The notes: generated by a model not told the origin, from the letters alone. 64,000 bases of DNA from Silene latifolia (GCF_048544455.1 NC_133537.1:13639541-13703540), one strand, 5' to 3'. Shown: positions 10,435 through 22,658, counted from the stretch's first letter. Numbers and translations are program-made.

Positions 10435-10789
10435 GGCAGAAATTATACCAGATCGGAGTCGTCATCAGAGATTGGAAGTACAAACATTAAGAAGAAACTG
10501 AATTCAAAGTGAATAGTAAATACCGGCATGTATTTCGGCATTAACAGTGGAAATAGGTGTTGCATTGAATCTTTCAGCCATGTTTCCTTGGTTGATTCTT
10601 ATGGTAGCGATTCATTAATCTCTGATCCGTAGCTATCAGAGTTTTCTAAAAACAGCAGGATGCAAGGTTTACTGTACAAACATGAATTTGAGCTGATTAC
10701 TATAATTGAGTTAGTTTTGTGACGATAATAGTTTTCTTATATATAGTACTCCGTATCATTTTAAGAGTTACTAGCTTTTTAAGATTATT
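10435..10789. other. FtsH 3' region, no further gene
   Basis: The sequence after the FtsH stop probably contains its 3' untranslated region. Nothing else is recognised apart from a 'tactccgtat' tag near 10747. Confidence 0.4.
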
Positions 10790-11015
10790 TGAAGTTCGGC
10801 TGCTCTCCTTTCCACCAAAGGAAGATGGCTATCAGATAACTAAGCCATATTGCAGTATACCAGTGAAATTATCGACCAAGAGGGGAAGTCATGGGTCGAC
10901 AAGGCGTACTGGTGGACCGTTAAAATTGATCGAGGAAACAATGATCAAGTGGCGCAAATAGCAGGGCTGCTGCCTGAAAAATAAGTGCTTTACCGCGATG
11001 ACTTGGTTGGAGGCC
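10790..11015 (+). pseudogene. Decayed tandem copy of the last FtsH exon
   Basis: About 225 bases repeat the end of the FtsH gene. CTTTCCACCAAAGGAAGATG and GGCTATCAGAT recur, as do pieces matching ACAAGACTGGTGAAATTATT, the [13 protein letters not shown] region, LIEE and QVAQIAGLL. The copy has small deletions that change frame, and a stop after CTGAAAAATAA where the parent reads LLLEKET. No AAA domain lies upstream of it. It is a partial local duplication of exon 4. Confidence 0.85.
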
Positions 11016-11508
11016 TAATTGTTGTAGCACAAATTCCGAGCATTATCATTACAGCTTGATACTTTCTTAACTGTGTCTCTAATCTCAGTCGCGTTCGGAT
11101 TTATTACAAGTTGAATAGTTGATACTTTCTTGAACCGTATTACTACCATGCTTGTTTTGTTTTTCTGGTGCATAACCCAGACATTTTTTTTCAGGTGCGT
11201 GCAATACTCGAGTATATTTTGTTTTGAAACACTTCTGAAATACTCCTACCACAGCACCTGAATGAAGTGCTCCATAAGAATCCTACTCATTTGCCAATAT
11301 ATGTTTGTCATTTATCATGTTTGTCCAAGTAAACTATATACAGTTCTCGACAACAAATGGAACTACCGTGATTTCTCAGTCATCTGCAATAAAAAAAAAT
11401 CTGCTTTCAAATCAGCAAGATGTAACCAAAAAGTATAAGGTTGAGAATTCAGGTGGCCAAGGTCAATACTGAAATACTAATGATCCTCCGTTTAGCTCGG
11501 CTGCTTAA
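11016..11508. other. Gap between converging FtsH and UFD1 genes
   Basis: The two genes point toward each other. The stretch probably contains the UFD1 3' untranslated region on the minus strand. No coding or repeat structure is seen. Confidence 0.4.
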
Positions 11509-14500
11509 TTACTTGAGTGTATACTTCTTCCCAGTGAATGCTTGGAACTTGGGTTCTTCAGCTTTCGCAGGAACCGCCTCGCTTTTCACCGTCTCAGTGA
11601 CCTACATCAAATATTAAACACACTTAAATTACCTTGCTTGCAAGTGTCTGGTACTCAGACACCTAGACATGCGTATGACATTTTGACATTTCGTTCTCAA
11701 CCAAAAACAATACTCTGTATACTTTTACACTTGTCAGATTCTTCCAAACAAATCTCGGGAAGTAAGTAGCATAACAGGTAGATGCAAATAATTTGGTAAA
11801 AAAGGGAAAAATGGAGGGCATATAACATGGAGGCATACTTTTGGTTTGCTGCTTGAAGCAAGTTCTGCATTTGATCCAAAGACGAGCTTCCCAGGAAGCC
11901 TTCTAGTAGAAGTCGTGCTTGATGGTGTTTCCTTCTCCTTAGACGGAGTAGAAGCTGAAGTCGATGGCTTTTCAGTTTCACTTGACTCGGGTTTCTCAGC
12001 AGTTTCCTCGATTACTTTTGAAGTTTTTCCATCCAAGCGTCTGCCTGATCCAGTAAATGCGCTAAATTTGGGGACTTTTTCAGTAGGCTCTTCTTCAGCT
12101 ACAAGAATTGAGATTTATCAACTGTGTTAGGCATGAAAAACTTACGTTGACTGTGCATTTTTGTTAGCAAGAATTAACGACAACCACCTTCTGTTTTCCG
12201 CTTCTTTGTTGGTGTAGGGCGTGACGGCCTCTCTGGTTCTTTGTAGTCAAGGGGAGGTGCAAAATCAACCTCACAATCAGTCTCTATAATACTGACAGCG
12301 GAGGAGGGTTTCGTCTCCACAACATCGATAAAAAATCTTTTGTTGTTGTAAGCAACCATGATGGTGTCCCCAGTGGTCAAGCATGAGAAGTTCCTCAGAG
12401 ATGTCTCCAAGCTGCAGAAAAACACAACATTGAAAAAACAGCAACTCTTGTCAGCGAGACGCCGAGACACGTACAAATCCTTATGTACTCATCATTTAAT
12501 TATAGTAGTGTCAATGGGTTGGTCATACATGTCAAACAGTTGAAATTTAAAATACTGAATAAACAGTTGAAATTCAACAGTGAGCAGTTCATTTCCGATT
12601 AATGAAAATACAGACAGTAAGCAGCTTACACGGCTTTTGGATTGGAAATATCAAGAAAGTCCTTGGTGTGAGGTTGGAGCTTCACAAATGTGCCCTTTGA
12701 CAGGCTAGCATTCTTAACCTGCACAATGTCTCCCTCCTGGAGAAGCAAGTTTTCCATCATCTACAAAATACAAGGAGGCAATCAGAGCTCGCAATCAGAG
12801 TAGCATTAAAATAAATAAACAGAAAATCAGCTCCTAATGTTCGTTTTCCTCTGCCATTTACGTTACTCTAGCTCTTTAAATTACGTTGCATACCCATGTC
12901 CGACACTCGGAAATGGGTATGACAGTCAGACACTCCATTTTAAGTGGAAAACACACGTTTTTTTTTTCTTTCATAAAATAGCCGAAACATGACTGTGTTG
13001 AATACTTCTAACCAAGTCTGAATAATGTAGCTGCCAAGTCAACCACAAAAAGAAAAAATACCCAGTATGGCAGGTAAATTAGGCCTTCATCAGCAACAAA
13101 CTCCAGGACCCCACAATGAGTGACACGACTCACAGAGAGATTGCTCAGCTCAAACAGCATTGGATACTCGATGTGCAAAAAGGCTAAAGAAGACTAGAAA
13201 AAGTTGAATGAAGTAGCAGAAGAGATGGATATATTCAAGGTATGTGTTAATAGAAAATTGCTTACCAAGCCGGTCCAGAGCTGATGGAGGCATTATGACT
13301 GCATAAGAGAAGTCGCCAAGCTTGAGAAATAGCGTTGTATAATAAAGGAAATTATCTACTTCTTTTCCCAAAAACTTGTATGAGACGATCTTAAATGTAA
13401 GAGTGAGACTAGCACATTAACCAGGAACAGCTGAGATCTATAGTTGGGTTGGTTTCATACATAAGTCCGTCTCATACAAGACTCATTACTTCGTTTTACT
13501 TTCCATCAGAGGGGTTTTGTGGTTCATGCCGATTACACAAAATTTAAAACTCATAGAACAAATTAAACTCATCAAATAACGAAAATGTTTCAAGGTACGA
13601 ATGCTTTAAAGTAAAGTACTTACTCTTGTCACCCTTCTCCAAATGTGGCTGCACAACAGAAAAGGAACTTGAATCAAAATCTAAAGCATAACATTGCAAA
13701 ACATACCTACGAGTAACACATATACAAATATGAAGAAGAAACTAATGTGGTGCAGAAGTACGAGGCTAAGAAGTCATATTTATCATTACCTAGTCAAGAA
13801 ACGCTTATATGAACCTTTACTTCCAATTTCTGGTAATTAAAGTCATTTCTTTTATACAACTATTAATTGTTAAGAAAGTAGAGGCCAACCGACCAAGGAA
13901 CCAACTCAGCTAACATAAATAATCTAGCCATACAAATAGCTCTATTGTAGATATGTATTCAGGGTAAGTATTAGGACCAAAGTTAATCAATAAATTGCTT
14001 CAATTGGTGCAATTTTCGTCAAGAAGAGAAGCAGATAAACCTTTTCAATGAAAGATGAGGGATAGCATCGATAACTTTGGACAAATGGCGAAACATTTGG
14101 AGCATAATCATCATCATAAGACTGCAATCACCCAAATAAAACCAATATCAGCAGTAAGACCTTAAATTGCAGCAAAATTATGGTATGATCTCTTAATAAT
14201 CCATCAATCAATTAAAACACTGAAAACAATTGCATTTCCAAGATTTTCTCATCAATTCAAACAAACTCAATCACATCAAATGCAACAAAAGAAAGAAATG
14301 AACTTTAATACAATACTTCCTCCGTTCAGTCGAATTCACTACATTTTGCAAATTCCCGCAACAATTTAGGCAAATGAAGTTAATTAGACAATCATATGCA
14401 ACAAAATAAATAAAGAAATCAACTTTAATACACTACTCCCTCCATTCGATCCAATTCACTACATTTGTCAAATTCCCGCGACATATTTAGTCAAATGTAG

Positions 14501-15216
14501 TGAATTAGACTATCATATGCAACAAAAGAAATTAAGAACGAAATAAACTTTAGTACAATACTCCTTCCATTCGGTCCAATTCACTGCAATTTTCAAATTC
14601 CCGAGACATATTTAGTCAAATGTAGTGAATTAGACTATCATATGCAACAAAAGAAATTAAAAACGAAATGAACTTTAATACAATACTCCTTCCATTCGAT
14701 CCAATTCACTACATTTCTCAAATTCCCACAACATATTTAGTCAATGTAGTGAATTAGACTATCATATGCAACAAAAGAAATGAAGACCGAAATAAACTTT
14801 AGTACAATACTCCTTCCATTCGGTCCAATTCACTACATTTGTCAAATTCCCGCGACATATTTAGTCAAATGTAGTGAATTAGAGTATCATATGCAAGAAA
14901 AGAAATTAAGAACGAAATAAACCTTAATACAATACTCCTTCCATTCGGTCCCAATTCACAACAATTTTCAGAGTCCCGCGACATATTTAGTCAAATATAG
15001 TGAATTAGACCGAACAAATGGAGTACAATTCATGAATTAAACATCAAATTCAGTAGCAACTAGCAACTCTCAAAATTCTATATTTCTACTCAACTAATCT
15101 ATCCAATCAAAATCAAATCCCTAAATCTCTAAATCCCAAAAACATAAAATATAAAATCATCACACCAACAACAATAATCAAAATGAATCATAATTAATGT
15201 AAATTTCTCATACCAT
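11509..15216 (-). CDS. UFD1: Ubiquitin fusion degradation protein 1 (Cdc48 cofactor)
   Basis: Nine coding segments on the minus strand join in frame: 15216-15214, 14121-14041, 13648-13624, 13298-13266, 13183-13062, 12760-12630, 12411-12188, 12098-11839 and 11601-11509. They give 323 residues, close to about 319 in Arabidopsis. The conserved N-domain is clear: [86 protein letters not shown], and then [20 protein letters not shown] and [11 protein letters not shown]. The tail holds two repeats of the [13 protein letters not shown] / [13 protein letters not shown] type, as in plant UFD1. UFD1 with NPL4 recruits Cdc48/p97 to ubiquitylated proteins for extraction and proteasomal degradation. The start codon is the last three bases of its exon (ATG, then gtatga), so residue 2 onward comes from the next exon. 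The gene looks intact and converges on the FtsH gene. Confidence 0.93.
14316..15023. mobile_element. Tandemly amplified Stowaway-type MITE in UFD1 intron
   Basis: The element starts CTTCCTCCGTTCAGTC after TA and ends GACCGAACAAATGGAG before TA, giving Stowaway-like inverted ends and a TA target site. Inside, a unit of 121-125 bp is repeated about 5.5 times. The marker ATCATATGCA recurs at 14391, 14512, 14637, 14761 and 14886, and each unit contains CAATTCACTACATTT and its inverse AAATGTAGTGAATT. Each unit therefore carries its own foldback. It sits in the first coding intron of UFD1. Confidence 0.75.
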
Positions 15217-15565
15217 GTTTGATTGGAATATTGGATTGATCAAAATTAGCACCCAATTCAAATACCTGTAATAATCACAAAACAATCAAACAAATTATAA
15301 CCAGAGTTAAAACAATCTCATTAACATCATAAACAATGTAAAATTGGAACTTATAGTTCATCAGAAATGATTAGCAACAATTTTATTCAGTTTAAATACT
15401 ACTTTAAAGATAAAGATTAAGATTATGATGAAAGTACCAATATAATTTAATGTTATATCTTTAAATTGATCAATATTAATACTTACTAATCTGTTATATA
15501 TTGGAGATTGGAGACGGTGATGAGAAGGAGTTGAACAATTGAGTGTGAAGATCGATTTATACAGT
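15217..15565 (-). promoter_or_regulatory. UFD1 leader and promoter region
   Basis: On the minus strand a TATAAAT box lies at 15561-15555. A putative short untranslated exon ends at AACAGATTA before the donor gtaagt (about 15490). A second leader exon begins after ttattacag near 15265 and ends with the start codon at 15214. These signals are seen directly, but the transcription start is inferred. Confidence 0.5.
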
Positions 15566-17079
15566 TTGTGTATGGAGTATGACTACTTGTATTGTATACG
15601 TTTTCTCTTCAGAATAAAAGGTCCAAGAAAGGTACTAGATTCTATTTGGTGATATGAGGCCCATTAATTTTACGGGCGGACCCGTAAGTAGATCAGTTGG
15701 GTCGGGTTTGGGACAGGTCATCGGGTTGGGTTGATCAGGTTTACAATAATACGGTTCGGATCATGTCGACTCATTTTTGGATTGGTTGATGTCAAGATAT
15801 TTGAGGATAATGCAATAATAAATATTTGGGATCAGGTCAATTTGGGTTCGAGACCTCAATTCTAGTGCCCGTCGGGTTATTCGGCCCGGGACATTCAGGT
15901 CAAATCAAATTTGCTAGGTAAATCCATAAGAGTGGAGCTAGTGATTAACCTTTTGGTGAGGTTTTCAAGCGTCTCAGATTCAAGCACCTTCAAGATCAAA
16001 TATAATATTTACGAGCCTGAACCCGAGCTTGAGCTTTATGTGCGTAGTATTTTTTTCGAGTTTTATTTTAATTATAACGTAATTTTTTTAAAAAAAATTC
16101 AGATGAGTATACTATCTTTTTGTTAGCTTATAATAATACTTATTATGTTATTTTATTTTACAAACTAATATTTTAATGGGATTTTCTACGCGGCATCCCT
16201 CAATTTTTAAAAACATTAGTGATACCCTTAGATAAATGACCTTCATGTACGATTTATGCACGCAGTCTTTTGCTACAGGATGAAGGTCAAATATTGCAAC
16301 TACAGCATGAGAACAAGGCACACTAGTAACATTACACTTCCTGAATCCCGAATGTGCATGTCCTCTCAACCAAATTGACCTTCACCTCATCAATTCCATC
16401 ATTCACCTAATAGAGGGTTCTATTAAAAGGTACAACAGTACAATAAGCTGCTTTTCTTTCTCTTGCTCTAAAAGATTCTTAAATTTTAGGACAAATCACT
16501 CCTCCCCAATCCTATTTCCTTCTTTTTGGTTACCACTCTTACCGGTCTTTGCATCAATATGGTTCTGATATCTTCAAGCACGTAGATCAAATGCTTGCTT
16601 GTTGCATTTTTTATGTAAGCATTGAAGATCTCTCTTAGTACGGAGTTAAATATTATTAGAAGACCTCGTTATGTAAATGATCTATTGAACTTTTACGTTA
16701 GTAATTGGTCGCTCTTATTACGGTTTCGTAAATCACAAGTTATGTCATTATGTACAATAATCGATAAGACAGTCTTATACAAAAATCGTTGTGACGAAAA
16801 TGATTGGAACTTATGGGCCGACTTTGTGGGCCGTAAGTCGGACCAGTTGCAACATTAGATCTCACGGGTATGGCTTTGGGCCGTAGCCCGTAAATGCATA
16901 ACAGACTAACAGAGGATCAAGAAATCAAAAAGGGGTTAATTACTAAATTTCCATTAACTAAACAGATTTTTCTTCGGCTAAATCTTTTGAAAATTCGACT
17001 AACTCATAAACCCTAAAAAAAGGGGGAGAATTTATTGGGATAAAGATTGCTTCTTTGTACTAAATTCCTCAAAGAAATA
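15566..17079. other. Intergenic between divergent UFD1 and MPP6; no gene seen
   Basis: Bases 15660-15910 hold GGGTCGGGT-type low-complexity repeats often left by old LTR elements (GGTCGGGTTTGGG, CGGGTTGGGTTGATC). A frame with EPEPELEL at about 15911-16126 is part of the same decayed repeat. The final 100 bases before 17080 are the MPP6 leader. No promoter element is certain. Confidence 0.4.
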
Positions 17080-19398
17080 ATGGGAAAAACGGAGATGTCC
17101 AGCGTTTTGAAGAATTTGAAGGTAATTATTTGCTCAAAATTATTTATTTTAAATTTATAATAATATTGGTTAAATTAAGCTTCTTAACTTGAGATTTGAA
17201 CTGGGTATTGCTTTATTTTTAGTATTTGTGTGTTTAATTGATTATTTATGTGTTTATGTTAGCTAATTTAGCTTTATGATGATGATATTTGAGCTGGTAT
17301 TATTTAATTTATGTGGGAATTTTTTGTTTTAGTGATTTTAGCTTAAGGTAAGACTGCGTACATCCGAACCCCCTTACCCTGCAATTTGCGGGAGCCATTG
17401 AGGCACTGGGGTAATGTTGTTGTAGTGATTTTAGCTCAAGTGTAAGGCTGCCTACATAGGAACTCCCTTAACCTGCAATTTTCGGGAGCCATTGAGGTAC
17501 CGGGATAATCTTGTTGCTGAAGCGATTTTAGCTGAAGTGTCAAGTTTTGTAACTAGAGAAATCTTACAAAGTTTTGTTCTTTTTTGGATTTGGTGTGGGA
17601 ATTATTGAAAATTTGCTGGTAAAAGTTTATGCAAAGAGCGGCACAAAAGGAAGAGAAACCTAAGAAGGAAGAGGAAGAACCGAAGCCAAATGGGAATTTT
17701 GTTCCCCCTAGTAATGTTAATAGAAAATGGTATTACCTTTGATTTCTGTTACCAACTCTACTTTTGTAATGTTTGAGCAATTTGTTTTGTTTAGATTTAT
17801 ACATTGTTTGGGTGGAAGGATTTGGGGAGGAAGGATGGTTGCGATTTCCGTTGTTTTGAATTTGTAAATTGGGCTGAAGGGAACTGGTGGGGAGGGAAAC
17901 GAAGGGATCTATTTTTGCTGCTACGAGTCAAATGGAAATGCTTCAAAAATACTATACAAGCAATGCATTAGTGTCCTTTCGAGTATTTTCTTTTGTTGTC
18001 AACTTGTCACCACATCTAAAAGATATGGTAGTTTTGTGATCGCCATCGTTTCATTTCTGAGGTTACTGTCTTCGTACTAAGTCACTCTGAGATGTGAGTG
18101 TTGGGCACACAGTCATCCTTTTCCGCTAACAACAAAAGTGTTGTTTCTAGTTGATCTATAGCTTAATGCGAAATATTTAGCTCCTACTTGATGAGAAAAG
18201 AAGCACAAATATTAAGAAGTATTTTGTTCTAGTCCACTATGTTTGTAAGGCAAAAGAATACTTCTCTGAAAAAAAAAATGAAAGGCACTTGAAAATATTA
18301 ATCTCTCGATGATTTTTTTGTGCTTCTGTTATTGATGTTTCATTCTTTTATATGATTCTTTATGTCGATAAAGTACAGTTGTTTCCAGCAAGGGTTTGTG
18401 TCTTGATTGTTCATTGGCATGTCCATTTTACTTGAATCAGCACGGAAGATAGTGTCTGCTTATCCCTCCTTTTCTCAGAACATATTGTAATTCACTCCAT
18501 GTCATCCTTAAACTGAAACATTGAGATCCCCAATATACATGTGCAGTATGGTCATAATGGAAGGAGATCCTCAACCTGGCACTGTTCGAGGTCGTATGTC
18601 ATTTCAGCAATTCAATCCCTTAATTGATGTGAGTATTCCTGTTGAATTCTGTCGACCTTCCGTTCTTTTTTTTTTTGGCTCCATTGGCACTCATTTTTAA
18701 GCTTGTCTTTATAGAAATTGAGAGAGGAAGATGCTGCAAATGGTCATGAAGCATCAACTTCGTCTGCCTTTCAGTCTGGAAGGAGCAACGAGAGGTACGT
18801 GAAATAAGACTTATGTTTTTGTGATCATAGAGTGGTCATTTTAGTTAGGAATGGATGCAGAAATTAAAACTTTTGCTTCTGATGTCTTTTATAAAATTTA
18901 AAGCTATTTCGTACAAAGATAAGTAGATTATAAGAGTAGATTATATATTTTTATTGTTTAGGATAGAAATTGGACAAAACATACAAAAAAGATTTGTTTT
19001 CGCATGCCGGAGGATCCAGTGTCCCATATACGTAGATCCGCAAATGACCGTATGCCCGTAAGGGCATTGCCTACTCATATACTCGTCTGAGTTAAGGAAT
19101 TTGCCAATGTGGTATTCAGATATTTGAGTTGACGACTTGATATGCCTGAATTGATAGGGAAAAACGGCCATCAAATCTGGAGATAGACGACAATAATCTT
19201 AATGGGGAACTTAAAAGGAAGCAGCCAAAGGCGCTGTCCCAGAAAAGCCATCCGAAGAAACTACAAAAGAATGGCCAAGGTAATAAGCAACCTTCTCCCA
19301 ACGATGACTGTAGTTCTCATAAGCAACCAAAGCGCGACAAGTTAGACTTTAATGTTTTAGTGCCACAAAAATCGCACAACAAGAAGAAAGGACGCTAG
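17080..19398 (+). CDS. MPP6: M-phase phosphoprotein 6 homologue (nuclear exosome cofactor)
   Basis: Five exons (17080-17121, 17626-17729, 18547-18628, 18715-18794, 19158-19398) join in frame to 182 residues with GT-AG introns. The N-terminus MGKTEMSSVLKNLKFMQRAA matches the MPP6 start (LK.LKFMQR). The central VIMEGDPQPGTVRGRMSFQQ followed by FNPLID is the diagnostic MPP6 motif. The tail is lysine-rich (LKRKQPKALSQKSHPKKLQK, HNKKKGR), as expected for an RNA-binding nuclear protein. MPP6 binds the RNA exosome and helps in rRNA maturation and nuclear RNA decay. The Arabidopsis relative has carried the label 'scarecrow-like 11', but this protein has no GRAS domain, so its nearness to the GRAS cluster is only a naming coincidence. 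The gene looks intact. Confidence 0.88.
17330..17514 (+). repeat. Tandemly duplicated Au-type SINE 3' part in MPP6 intron 1
   Basis: Two 95-bp units each contain GATTTTAGCT, a TAAG(G)CTGC-TACAT stretch, CCCTTACCCTGCAATTTGCG, GGAGCCATTGAGGCACTGG and GGTAATGTTGTTG. These phrases match the 3' half of the plant Au SINE. A third GATTTTAGCT follows the second unit. The unit includes intron sequence before the SINE, so it was duplicated after insertion. Confidence 0.6.
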
Positions 19399-19529
19399 TG
19401 TGCCTATGTTCTAGTTTTTGCTTGTAACATTATGTCACATTTTCATCTTAGGCTCTAGCTAAAGTTTAAGATTCTTCCCTTTTGTTTCCATTAATCCTCT
19501 CCTTTCCATCGTTGCAAACAAAATTGAAA

Positions 19530-19971
19530 GGGATATTCTCTCGTGTACCCCTGAACTTTTTCATTTTCTATGATATACCCCTCTTTTCATGCAAAAAAAC
19601 TTTGACCGTCAATAACTCTTGGCTACAAGTTCAGAATACGATAATTTTTTTTCCACATTGACCGTCTTTAAGAGGTCTTCAGTTTGAGAAAAAAATTCAC
19701 CGACGTCTCAACTCGTAGTCGGGAATTAAGGTCGGTCAAAGTTTATTCGTTAAAAAATGTTTGACCAACCATAACTACCGGCTACGAGTTCAAAATGCGG
19801 TGAATTTTTTTTTCAAATTCAAGGCCTTGACGAGATAATTTGTTTGAAAAAAAAAATTACCATTTTTGGAACTCGTAACAGAGAATTATTGTCGGTCAAA
19901 GTTTTTTGGTGAAAAACGAGGGGTACACCTTAGAAAACAAGAAAGTTCAGGGGTACACGAGAGAATATCCC
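19530..19971. mobile_element. Mutator-type MITE with perfect 9-bp target duplication
   Basis: The ends GGGATATTCTCTCGTGTACC and its inverse (GGTACACGAGAGAATATCCC) form long terminal inverted repeats of about 75 bases that continue through CCCCTGAAC and ACCCCTC. Exact AAATTGAAA copies flank it at 19521-19529 and 19972-19980. The inside has further inverted copies of a TTTGACC...GGCTACGAGTTC motif. There is no coding region. It lies about 130 bases downstream of the MPP6 stop and may fall within that gene's 3' region. Confidence 0.85.
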
Positions 19972-19980
19972 AAATTGAAA

Positions 19981-22501
19981 TTTTGATTTGGATACATATT
20001 AAGATTATAAACTGTAGTTTCTCTGAAAACTCCATCTATGATATGTTTCCAAAGTATTACCTCCCAAATTTTGTCGTAGTTCATTTATGGTTAAATATTA
20101 TAGGCTTACTAGTGAAGTCTGATGGTCATAATCATGCCAGTATTAAGTACTTGTAGACAACTTCTTTTCGACTGTACGTCTGTACAAGTAGGCAACTTGT
20201 TTTCTACTGCCATTAACAACAGCTGGTTTGGGGCAAATATGCTCTCTTAAGGAAAAACCAAAAACAAAATGGAATATGTCCATAGTTAATGGGATTTTAT
20301 TTGTGGGCGGCTGTTATTGCATCTTTGAAGGGTACTCATAGTTTCAGGGGTGAAGCGGAGAGCATTTGTTTGGGAATTGGAACAGGATGAATGTCCTTCG
20401 GCATATTATTTATTGTGTGGCTTAGTTCTTTGGGAAGGCTACGGACTCTTGATACGCTTGTACGTTTTGGTGTGTATCATGATGTCGTCTTTGTGGACTC
20501 GTTGATGAGATTTAGGGGCATGTTTTACTGTTCATTTAGCAATAGTATTGCCTTTTATTGAATTTTGGTTATTGGTGAGTATTCCCTCAGCTGGTACTTT
20601 CGACTGGTGCTGTGGTGCATCAAAGGAAGGGGCAAAGGCATTACTCTATAAGAAAATTGTCGGTGCTTGTACTGGTGGATTCATGAATTATATCCGGCGG
20701 ACACGAATCAATGTGAAATGGAGGTATTTGTTCCAAGGAGATCATGCTTTGTGATAGATCTAGTTAGGCATGAGATGAAGGCCATAAGATCTAAATGGAG
20801 TTTGCTATAGTAGAGATTTCTAGTGGCTTCGGAGTTCGGTCTACTGGTTTTATATGAGAATCTGAGATGTAACAGCTACTTTGCCCTCTGTAGCTGTTTT
20901 ATAGAGATTGATGTATTTATTAGTAATAATTTAGAATTTGTTTTCATATTAGTAATAGGAGTGGAGGGATGAAAGGGATTTCCGGGATCTTCGAGGTTGA
21001 AAGGCGATCTGTCGATCCGATTTTGGTGAGCCCAAACAATTTGGCTTAAGCTACATTACTGTAAGCCCATGAAGATTTTCAGCTAAGTGCATTTAGAACG
21101 GATTCTGTTCAAGTAAGGTCGTGGTCATGAAGGTGGATATCTTGTATCTAGACCTAGCAAATAGGTTATTCGGGTCATTTTCGAGCGAGTAATAATTATC
21201 AGGTCATTTTTCGGAACGGGTCGTTCGAGTCATTTCGGGTCGGGTTTTTGCCTTAAACTCAATTATATACTTTTGATTAACATACATCCCAGATATATTG
21301 AACAAACATATGAAATTGGCGGAGTATCCCTTTCAAAGTTAAATCCATATTCTAGAATGTGAAGGACCAAGGTGTATCATAAGCAAATAATATTGAGTGT
21401 GGATCGTTAATCAAGGTAATGAAGTGCGTCACTGTTGACGCTAACAATTAAACGAATCGTCAACGGTCGTTGCCTTATGATATACTCCGTATGATTTGAT
21501 AGGATTAATTAACTAATTAAGGTTTGAATTTTCAATTAACTCTTTCTTCAACTTTTATATGATGGCAACCTTAATTGACCAAGTTTTATTGACTCCAATC
21601 GTCTAGCTCCCATCCTTTATTTTGAGTAAACTTCGTACTTGAAAGAGCAACTACGTTAAGATTATGGAGATTAGGAACATTGCATTTAGACAAGTAGGTG
21701 ATCAGTTAAAACAATGACGATTCTCAGAATCTTGTAAAGTAGTACGTCTCAACATTAAATAAATATTTGCATCACTAATCACTAATTAATTCATTTATTT
21801 TCTTACATAATTTAAGCATATATGGACCACCATGCATGTGCACCTACAAATTTTAAGGTGACTAAAACATAAACATTATCATTTCCAATCTGAGTATGTT
21901 CCATGAAATTTCTTCTACTATTTCCCCTACACAATTTTTTCTGGTTTAAAACGGATATATCCGTCTCAAATAATTCAACCGATCAAATAAATAAACGAGA
22001 CAAAAAAGCAAAATGCTTAAAGAATGACGATTTTTTGTGCCATCTACCAGATACTCTATATGATAAATATTTGACTCGTTTTATACTTTAGATGGATATG
22101 ATCGTCTTAACAGAGACCAACTGTTTGACTTATACCATAACAAGTGAACAAGTCAAGGTTTACTTTCAGTCCTCTATATGTTGGATCTTTAGTACTCATA
22201 CATTATCTTATATTCTTTCACATCAGTCTCTTTACTCTTAGCATCATCATTATATACCTGAACCTGTAACTGTAACTGTAAGTAAACTGTAAAAGTCAAA
22301 TCTTTCATTTTATTTTATCTTCATTTCTTTTCATTTTCTGCAGTATTTTTTCAGTTTTTCTTAAATTCCCTCTTTTTTACTTTTGTTTTAGTTTGTGGCA
22401 GAATTCGGTATATCGGAATATACCATATCTGGTGACTGTAGGTTTAGGTTCAGATCTAGCATTAGCGTTCTGATAAGCTAGGCTAGTATTTGTCAGATTA
22501 A
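19981..22501. other. Intergenic between MPP6 and GRAS cluster; no gene supported
   Basis: Short open frames (for example 20548-20754) show no recognisable family. Bases 21170-21250 carry CGGGTCATTTCGGGTCGGG-type low complexity, as in old LTR debris. A TGTAAC-like short tandem sits near 22264. The last 300 bases are AT-rich and probably contain the promoter of the first GRAS gene. Confidence 0.4.
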
Positions 22502-22621
22502 GGCCCCGTTCTTTCTGGCTTAGTTTTAATTTAGCTCACTTTAGGTTTGAACAGCTCCCTTCAGTTCAGTTGAGTTCAGCTTAGCTTAATTTCAGCTCAC
22601 TTCCGTTCGAAACCCAAAGAG
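22502..22621. mobile_element. Likely MITE remnant in the GRAS-1 leader
   Basis: GGCCCCGTTCTTTCTGGCTT opens a stretch rich in TTCAGTTCAG/AGTTCAGCTT/AGCTCACTT repeats and ends near CGAAACCCAAAGAGGG, 40 bases before the start codon. The GGCCC(C/T)GTTCTTT start is common in plant hAT-like MITEs. The far end is degraded and no target duplication is certain. Confidence 0.4.
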
Positions 22622-22658
22622 GGTAGATTTTGTGTTGCAATTAGTATTTTTGTAAAGT

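Noticed and set aside
15911-16126. Frame with EPEPELEL repeat
   Set aside because: Part of GGGTCGGGT-type repeat debris; no homologue recognised.
17080-19398. Labelling this gene SCL11 because of its GRAS neighbours
   Set aside because: The protein has MPP6 motifs and no GRAS domain.
20548-20754. Possible small gene between MPP6 and GRAS-1
   Set aside because: No recognisable domain, no splice-linked exons, and codon content like the surrounding spacer.
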